From DDH964 sp963806685 (GTDB taxonomy: Bacteria > Desulfobacterota > Desulfuromonadia > Desulfuromonadales > DDH964), in contig CAWDZB010000006.1 of assembly GCA_963806685.1 (NCBI GenBank), positions 186,001 to 250,000 on the forward strand: DNA of 64,000 nucleotides, written 5' to 3'. Below the pieces are notes generated by a model. The model made no database searches, was not told where the DNA came from, and was given only the letters and a program-made list of their open reading frames with translations. Shown piece by piece: positions 58,432-64,000 of the stretch. Made by a program: the position numbers and the translations under genes. The stretch's first letter is position 1, and every line of letters starts with the position of its first letter.

Positions 58432-58461
58432 AGACCTCTCGCAGGCTGCGGCCGCAGGCGA

Positions 58462-59556
58462 TCAGCGGCCGGTGTGCAGAGCTTTTTCGAGCTTCCGGCT
58501 GTAGCTCGACATGGCGTAACAGCAGACGAAATAGAGAACGGCCAGAAAGATGTAAGCTTCGGTCGAAAACCCGGCCCACTTCGGGTTGGAGAGCGTCACC
58601 TTCGTCGTCTTGAGGACGTCATAGAGAGCGATGATCACCACCAACGAAGTGTCCTTGAATGCCGAGATCAGAATCCCGACGCTCGGTGGGATGACGATTT
58701 TCAGGGCCTGCGGCAGGATGATCAACCGCATCGTCTGGCTGTGCTTTAACCCCAGCGACTCGGCCGCCTCGTACTGGCCGCGCGGCATGGCCTGGAGGCC
58801 ACCGCGGACCACTTCGGCAATATAGGCGGCAGTGAACATGATGATTGCCACCTGGGCGCGCAGCACCTTGTCGATAGTCACCCCCTCGGGGAGGAACAGC
58901 GGGAACATCACCGAGGACATGAAGAGCAGGCTGATCAGCGGCACGCCGCGGATCAGCTCGATGTAGATCACGCACAGGGATTTGATCGCCGGCATCCGCG
59001 AACGCCTCCCCAGGGCCAGCAGCACTCCCAGCGGGTAGGCGGCGAACATGCCGAACAGGGCCAGCATCAGGGTCAGCGGCAGGCCGCTCCACTGGCTGGT
59101 CTCCACCACCGACAGGCCGAAAAGGCCGCCATGCATCAGAATCCCCATCACCGCCAGCGATGCGGGCCACAACCAAACGAGAAATCGGGTCCAGTGGCGG
59201 CGATCCTTGGAATAGAATACCAGCGCCACCAGCAGGATCATGGCAATGGCCGGGCGCCACTGCTGGTCATGGGGGAAGAAGCCGAAAATGATGAAACGAA
59301 TGTTGGCCGGAATAATCGACCAGCAGGCGCCGTCGATATCCCGGCAGGCTTCGGCACTACTGAACCAGCGGCTGTCGACGAAGGCCCATTTGAAGAGAGG
59401 AGGCCCCAACTTGGCCAGGACGGCAAAGGTCACCAGGGTAAGCAGGGAGTTGTACCAGGTATTGAAAAGATTCTCGCGCAGCCAGCCCAAGACACCGACC
59501 CGGGTGACCGGCGGTTTGAGTACTTCAGGAGCGGGACCGGGAGTGGAGGAATTCAT
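58462..59556 (-). CDS. aapM: general L-amino-acid ABC transporter permease AapM
   Basis: A 364-residue inner-membrane permease of the HisM/GlnP family with extra N-terminal spans typical of AapM. The conserved cytoplasmic loop is YIAEVVRGGLQAMPRGQYEAAESLGLKHSQTMRLIILPQALKIVIPP. It starts 4 bases after aapQ and heads into aapP. Confidence 0.9.
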   Translation of the reverse strand: MNSSTPGPAPEVLKPPVTRVGVLGWLRENLFNTWYNSLLTLVTFAVLAKLGPPLFKWAFVDSRWFSSAEACRDIDGACWSIIPANIRFIIFGFFPHDQQWRPAIAMILLVALVFYSKDRRHWTRFLVWLWPASLAVMGILMHGGLFGLSVVETSQWSGLPLTLMLALFGMFAAYPLGVLLALGRRSRMPAIKSLCVIYIELIRGVPLISLLFMSSVMFPLFLPEGVTIDKVLRAQVAIIMFTAAYIAEVVRGGLQAMPRGQYEAAESLGLKHSQTMRLIILPQALKIVIPPSVGILISAFKDTSLVVIIALYDVLKTTKVTLSNPKWAGFSTEAYIFLAVLYFVCCYAMSSYSRKLEKALHTGR

Positions 59557-59560
59557 CGCA

Positions 59561-60760
59561 TCACCTCTCCACCAGGGCCATTTTTTTGTTGTACCAGTTC
59601 ATGAAAAGGGAGGTCGAGAGGCTGAAGAAGAGGAAAATGACCATGATCAGCGCCACCCCCTCGATCGCCTGTCCGGTCTGGTTGATGGTGGTGTTGGCGA
59701 CCGCCACGAAGTCGGGAAAGCCGATAGCGATCGCCAGTGAGCTGTTCTTGGTCAGGTTGAGCATCTGGCTGGTCAAGGGCGGGATGATCACCCGCAGCGC
59801 CTGGGGAAGGATCACCAGGTGCAGAACCTGGCCGGGACGCAGACCAACCGCCATCGCCGCCTCGACCTGGCCGCTCCCCACTGACTGGATTCCGGCACGG
59901 ACAATCTCGGCGACAAAAGCCGAGGTATAAAGGACCAAACCGAGCAGCAGGGCGGAGAACTCGGGGCTGAGGGTCATTCCACCGCTGAAGTTGAAGCCGC
60001 GCAGGACCGGCACATCCATCGTCGCTGGTGCCCCGTATCCCCACCAGACCAGGGTCGGCAACGCCAGGCAGAGCAGCAGGGAAACCCGCACCGCCGGAAA
60101 GAACTGGCCGGTGCGTTCCTGGCGTCGACGCGCCCAGCGATGCAGCAGCCAACTGCCCACCAACGCGGCCAGAAAAGCCCAGCCCATGGCTGCATGGGCC
60201 GGGTTCTTGAGCGGTACGCCGAAGATCAGGCCGCGGTTGCAAATAAAGAGACCGGGCAGAGGGTGGAGCGCCTGGCGCGGGGACGGGAAGGCCTCGTAAA
60301 AGATCGCGTACCAGAAGAAAAGTTGCAGCAGAACCGGGATGTTCTGCATCGTTTCGATAAATCCCCCCGCCAGCTTTGCCAGTAACCAGTTTTTCGAAAG
60401 GCGGGCGATGCCGATGAAGGTCCCGAGGATGGTGGTGAGCACGATGCCGATAAAGGCCACCTTGATAGTATTGAGGGCGCCGACCAGCAGGGCCCGGGCG
60501 TAGGTATCGGCCGCCGAGTAGGGGATCAGCGATTCGCCGATTTCAAAGGACGCCTCCTTGTTGAGGAAGCCGAAACCGGTGGCGATCGACTGGCGGGCGA
60601 GGTTGGCCTGGGTATTGGCGAAAAGATAATAGCCGAGCAGAAAGACCACCAGCAAGGCGGCGGCCTGGAAAACCAGGGCCCGCTTTGCGGGATCACGCCA
60701 GAACGGCACCCGGGGCGGGGCGACCTGGTCGGCATTGGGGGTGGCGGGTGTCTCGTTCAA
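59561..60760 (-). CDS. aapQ: general L-amino-acid ABC transporter permease AapQ
   Basis: A 399-residue permease with about eight hydrophobic segments and the loop FVAEIVRAGIQSVGSGQVEAAMAVGL followed by ILPQALRVIIPPLTSQ, and the AapQ-type long insert between early and late spans. N-terminal 25 residues are polar and Pro-rich. It pairs with AapM. The gap after aapJ is about 64 bases. Confidence 0.9.
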   Translation of the reverse strand: MNETPATPNADQVAPPRVPFWRDPAKRALVFQAAALLVVFLLGYYLFANTQANLARQSIATGFGFLNKEASFEIGESLIPYSAADTYARALLVGALNTIKVAFIGIVLTTILGTFIGIARLSKNWLLAKLAGGFIETMQNIPVLLQLFFWYAIFYEAFPSPRQALHPLPGLFICNRGLIFGVPLKNPAHAAMGWAFLAALVGSWLLHRWARRRQERTGQFFPAVRVSLLLCLALPTLVWWGYGAPATMDVPVLRGFNFSGGMTLSPEFSALLLGLVLYTSAFVAEIVRAGIQSVGSGQVEAAMAVGLRPGQVLHLVILPQALRVIIPPLTSQMLNLTKNSSLAIAIGFPDFVAVANTTINQTGQAIEGVALIMVIFLFFSLSTSLFMNWYNKKMALVER

Positions 60761-60824
60761 GGTCGAGAACCATTTCAGGGCCGGGGACGCGGGCTCGCCG
60801 CGCCCCCGGCGTCAGCTGCAAGGG

Positions 60825-61844
60825 TTACTTGAAGGGGGGCGAATACATCAGTCCGCCCTGGGTCCAGAGGGCGTTGAGCCCCCGCTCCAGGCCCAGCGGG
60901 GTGTTTTTGCCGACGTTGCGCTCGAAGACCTCGCCGTAATTGCCGACCTGTTTGACGATGTTGTAGGCCCACTTCTCGTCGAGACCGAGGGCCGCACCGT
61001 TGCCCGGGATTACGCCGAGGAAGCGCTGAATGCCGGGATTGGTGCTCTTGAGCATCTCGTCGACATTCTTCGAAGTGATGCCGTACTCCTCGGCCTGAAT
61101 CATCGCCAGCACCGAGAAATCGACGATGTCGCGCCACTGATCGTCGCCGTGGCGCACTGCCGGGGCGAGGGGCTCCTTGGAAATGATCTCGGGGAGGATG
61201 ACGTAGTCCTTCGGGTTGGGGGCGATGGCCCGGGCTCCGGCGAGCTGCGAGGCGTCGGAGGTCAGCACGTCGCAGCGCCCGGCGAAAAAGGTCTTGGCCA
61301 GTTCCGCGGTCGCCTCGATGACCACCGGCTTCCACTTCATGTTATGGGTACGGAAGTAGTCGGCGGCGTTCTGCTCGGTGGTGGTCCCCGGCAGGACGCA
61401 GACCGTGGCGCCACTCAGTTCCTTGGCGCTCTTCACGCCGAGTTTTTTAGGAACCAAGAAGCCCTGGCCATCGTAGTAGTTGACCTGCACAAAGTTGAGG
61501 CCGAGCTGGGTCTCGCGGGTCAGGGTGCGGGTGGCGTTGCGGCACAGCACGTCGATCTCGCCGGACTGCAGGGCGGTAAAACGCTGCTGGGCGGTGAGGG
61601 GAGTATATTTCAACTTGTCGGCATTACCGAAAACCGCTGCAGAGATAGCGCGGGCCGTATCGACGTCAAGGCCACGCCAGACCCCCTTCTCGTCCGGCAT
61701 GCCGAAGCCGAATACCCCGCCGTTGACACCGACCTGGATGAACCCCTTTTTCTTCACCGCGTCCAGCGTCTCTCCGGCACAGGCCAGGCTGGCGGATAAC
61801 AGCGAAAGAACAATGACCGACACCACGACTCTTGACAGCTTCAT
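60825..61844 (-). CDS. aapJ: general L-amino-acid ABC transporter periplasmic binding protein
   Basis: A 339-residue periplasmic solute-binding protein: signal peptide cut after SLACA, then DAVKKKGFIQVGVNGGVFGFGMPDEKGVWRGLDVDTARAISAAVFG, typical of AapJ, and the middle motif CVLPGTTTEQNAADYFR. Binding proteins of this group accept a wide range of L-amino acids. First gene of aapJQMP; a good sigma-70-type promoter stands about 100 bases upstream. Confidence 0.93.
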   Translation of the reverse strand: MKLSRVVVSVIVLSLLSASLACAGETLDAVKKKGFIQVGVNGGVFGFGMPDEKGVWRGLDVDTARAISAAVFGNADKLKYTPLTAQQRFTALQSGEIDVLCRNATRTLTRETQLGLNFVQVNYYDGQGFLVPKKLGVKSAKELSGATVCVLPGTTTEQNAADYFRTHNMKWKPVVIEATAELAKTFFAGRCDVLTSDASQLAGARAIAPNPKDYVILPEIISKEPLAPAVRHGDDQWRDIVDFSVLAMIQAEEYGITSKNVDEMLKSTNPGIQRFLGVIPGNGAALGLDEKWAYNIVKQVGNYGEVFERNVGKNTPLGLERGLNALWTQGGLMYSPPFK

Positions 61845-61926
61845 CCGTTTTCTCCTTCGGGTTAGGGGGAACCGAACAACCGCCGTCGCGAAACATCCTG
61901 CAACGGGACTTCGTGGGCAAAAACGG

Positions 61927-63000
61927 CTAATAACAATGTTCTACAAAAATATAAGGTACACATTGGGCGTCGTCAAATCGGGATCGTCGTCTCTCGAGTT
62001 TACCAGGCCCCACTTTCAGGCGCGGCTTCTTGTGAAAGCTCATGCTGTAGCCCAGAAAGGTCCTCTGCCAGGGTCGGTCAACGGCGCTTTTGGCGCGGTT
62101 GACCTTGAGCTTGAGCCGCTGTTCGAGAAACCGGGTCAACGAGGCCATCACCCGCTCCGCAGACCGGCGACTATGAACGTAAATGTTACAGTCGTCGGCA
62201 TAGCGGCAGAAGGCATGGCCGCGCTTCTCCAGTTCCTTGTCGAACTCGTCGAGCAGGATGTTCGACAACAAGGGTGAGATCGGGCCGCCTTGCGGCGTCC
62301 CCTCCACCCGGGGCGAGACAATCCCTCCTTCGAGAACTCCGGCCGTCAGGTAGTTGCGAATCAGTTGCAGCACCCGACGGTCTTTAACCTTGCGAGCCAC
62401 ACGTGCCATGAGCACGTCGTGCCCCACCCGGTCGAAGAACTTCTCCAGGTCGATATCGACCACCCAGCGTCGCCCCTCGGACACACGCCTGCGGGCGACC
62501 TCAACGGCCTGATGGGCGCTCCTTCCGGGCCGAAACCCGTAGGAGCTCTCGGAGAAGTCCGGTTCGAACAGCCGCATCAGCTCCTGATGCAGCGCCTGCT
62601 GAATGACCCGGTCCAGCACCGTGGGGATGCCGAGCATGCGCATCCCGCCGCCGGGCTTGGGGATTTCCACCCTGCGCACCGGCCGGGGCTGATAGGTCCC
62701 GTTCAGCAGCTCTTCCTTGATGCGCGGCCACTCCTTCTTCAGATAGTCCTTGAGGTCGCGAACCGGCATCCCGTCGATGCCGGGCGCCCCCTTGTTGCTG
62801 ACCACCCGCTCGTAGGCCGCCATCATGTTGCCGCGGCTGACAACTTCCTCCATCAGTCGCGTCTCCACTTCCGTCCAGGAAGGTTCCCGGCATGCCGTGA
62901 CGCTTGACGCACCTCCGCCGTACTCTCGCGACTTCCGGTCGCTACCCTCGGGCGCGGCCTCTGGCATCTCAGCCAGAGCTTCTGCTTCCTCGATCGTCAT
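61927..63000 (-). pseudogene. truncated group II intron reverse transcriptase/maturase
   Basis: A 357-residue frame with reverse transcriptase blocks of the group II intron type: NKGAPGIDGM, RVEIPKPGGGMRMLGIPTVLDRVIQQAL, GFRPGRSAHQAV, VVDIDLEKFFDRV, EGTPQGGPISPLLSNILLDE and the active site CRYADDCNIYV near residue 270, then FLGYSM. It stops shortly after LKVGPGKLERR, before the maturase (X) and endonuclease parts; the last about 20 codons read into the aapJ promoter. No intron ribozyme fits in the 90 bases upstream. It is probably a dead remnant. Confidence 0.83.
61948..61976 (-). promoter_or_regulatory. sigma-70-type promoter of aapJQMP
   Basis: TTGACG, 17-base spacer and TATATT on the minus strand; predicted start near 61941, leader about 97 bases. 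The element lies within the last codons of the truncated reverse transcriptase frame, showing that native upstream sequence of aapJ begins before about 61985. Confidence 0.72.
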
Positions 63001-63021
63001 CGAAATTCGGGGCTCCTGATA

Positions 63022-63060
63022 AACAAGGGGACGGTCCCGTTACGGATCGTCCCCCTTGTT
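63022..63060. repeat. REP-like imperfect palindrome
   Basis: AACAAGGGG-ACG...CGT-CCCC-C-TTGTT: arms of about 12 bp around GGTCCCGTTACGGAT, between the reverse transcriptase frame and the DUF815 gene. It resembles extragenic palindromes; it may also terminate DUF815 transcription, though there is no long T-run. Confidence 0.55.
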
Positions 63061-63090
63061 CCTTCCCTGCCGACCGGTTCTCCCCGCCGG

Positions 63091-63984
63091 TCAGGCCGCC
63101 CGCAGCCGCAGGAGGTAACGGCCGACCCAGTTCTTGGCAAACTGGAAGGCGGTCCGGCCGCAGCGCTTGCTCTTGTCGTGGGACCACTTGATCGCCTCCA
63201 GCTCCAGTTCCTTGGACCACGGAATCTCCAGCTGCTGCTTGCGCCCCTCACGCTCGACGCAGAGGCGCACCGCCTCCAGGTAACGATCCTGGTTGAAGAC
63301 CTGGAAGGGAACCCACAGCCCGAAGCGGTCGGAGAGGGAAACCTTTTCCTCAGTTGCTTCGCTCTGCTGCAACTCGCCGTTGACGAACTTGCCGCCGATC
63401 TTGTCACTCTCGTATTCGGGCAGCAGGTGGCGGCGGTTGGAGGTGACATAGATCAGCACGTTCTCCGGCGCCGAATAGACAGAACCGTCGAGGGCGCTCT
63501 TGAGCATCTTGTAGCTCAGTTCGCCGACCTCGAAGGTCAGATCGTCGCAGAGCAATATAAAACGGTAGGGTTCGTTCTCCACCGCAGCGAAGATCTCGGA
63601 GAGATAGATCAGGTCCTCCTTCTCCACCTGGATGACCCGCAGCCCTTCGGGTGCGAACTTGTTGAGCAGCGCCTTGACCAGGGAAGACTTGCCGGTGCCG
63701 CGCGAGCCCCAGAGCAGGGCGTTGTTGGCTGGAAGACCGAAAAGGAACTGGCGGGTGTTGCTGATCATCACCTCCTTTTGCTTCTCGACGCCGAGCAGTT
63801 CGTCCAGCGAGGTGGTGTCGGTCACCTTGACCGCTTCGAGATATCCGGAGAAGGAATGGCGGCGCCAGTTGGCAGCGGTACAGGTGGACCAGTCGATCGG
63901 CGCGACAGCCCTGGGCAAAAGCATTTCGACGGAACTGAGGACCCGCTCGAGGCGAGCTACAACTTCGGGTTTCAGGTTGATCAT
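63091..63984 (-). CDS. DUF815 family AAA-type ATPase
   Basis: A 297-residue cytoplasmic P-loop protein of the DUF815 family. DLDELLGVEKQKE-type lead-in (TTSLDELLGVEKQKEVMISN), Walker A LLWGSRGTGKSSLVKALL, Walker B-like FILLCDDLTFE and sensor VLIYVTSNRRHLLP are visible, and SDRFGLWVPF is a strong family mark. Function is not known. The start ATG at 63984 stands 16 bases from the window end, so upstream partners are not visible. Confidence 0.9.
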   Translation of the reverse strand: MINLKPEVVARLERVLSSVEMLLPRAVAPIDWSTCTAANWRRHSFSGYLEAVKVTDTTSLDELLGVEKQKEVMISNTRQFLFGLPANNALLWGSRGTGKSSLVKALLNKFAPEGLRVIQVEKEDLIYLSEIFAAVENEPYRFILLCDDLTFEVGELSYKMLKSALDGSVYSAPENVLIYVTSNRRHLLPEYESDKIGGKFVNGELQQSEATEEKVSLSDRFGLWVPFQVFNQDRYLEAVRLCVEREGRKQQLEIPWSKELELEAIKWSHDKSKRCGRTAFQFAKNWVGRYLLRLRAA

Positions 63985-64000
63985 AACGGCTCACTTTCAG

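Overview
This window looks like a chromosomal segment of a Desulfuromonadales-type bacterium (Geobacter, Pelobacter or Desulfuromonas relatives). The main evidence is the gene order pilB-pilT-pilC-pilS-pilR-pilA followed by a gene resembling pilA-C (spc), with a very short, aromatic-rich pilin only 60 residues long after processing. Prevalent sigma-54 control, the small rubredoxin-like and ferredoxin genes and the general G+C-rich coding agree. No rRNA, tRNA or CRISPR array was seen. The taxonomic call is an inference from gene content, not from a marker gene.

Layout. 1-9300 (minus strand) is an A+T-richer surface-polysaccharide cluster: a GT4, several GT2 and one GT11 glycosyltransferase, a nucleotidyltransferase-fold protein, a protein with a ParB-like C-terminus, and the O-antigen ABC exporter Wzt/Wzm. 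9349-22795 is the type IV pilus locus: pilD, a TPR-like protein, an ABC exporter pair, an O-antigen-ligase-like protein, pilA-C, pilA, pilR, pilS, pilC, pilT and pilB. Upstream on the same strand are aroE, ribF, rnr, a ParM-like actin and a DUF1015 gene. 29651-39879 is a second pilus module: sensor kinase and sigma-54 activator, then pilV-pilW-pilX-pilY1-lipoprotein-fimT behind their own sigma-54 promoter.

40052-51477 is mostly plus strand housekeeping and envelope genes: ferredoxin, MFS transporter, HD-domain protein, DedA, agmatine-to-putrescine enzymes (aguA, aguB), acyltransferase, yceH, SPOR-NlpC/P60 lipoprotein, an Arg-rich CsbD-like protein and a thioesterase; mscS, a small rubredoxin-like gene and an outer-membrane protein lie on the minus strand. 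51551-64000 returns to the minus strand: murB, a MITE-like element, an RNA-related cluster (TrmJ-like, S4, DUF3820, methyltransferase, radical SAM), CBS-DUF294, the aapJQMP amino-acid transporter, a truncated group II intron reverse transcriptase and a DUF815 ATPase.

Regulation visible in the sequence: near-consensus sigma-54 promoters in front of pilA and pilV, each with an upstream perfect palindrome suited to its adjacent NtrC-family activator; sigma-70-like promoters for pilB, rnr, DUF1015 and aapJ; two tandem c-di-GMP-type (MshEN) motifs at the N-terminus of PilB. Together these suggest transcriptional control of the pilins and second-messenger control of pilus extension.

Caution: reading frames break repeatedly in 1-5400, 18390-18650, 31100-35000, near 36825 and near 39050, whereas 40000-64000 is clean. 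Conserved motifs continue in the neighbouring frame at each break, so unpolished assembly errors are the simplest explanation, although real decay cannot be excluded.
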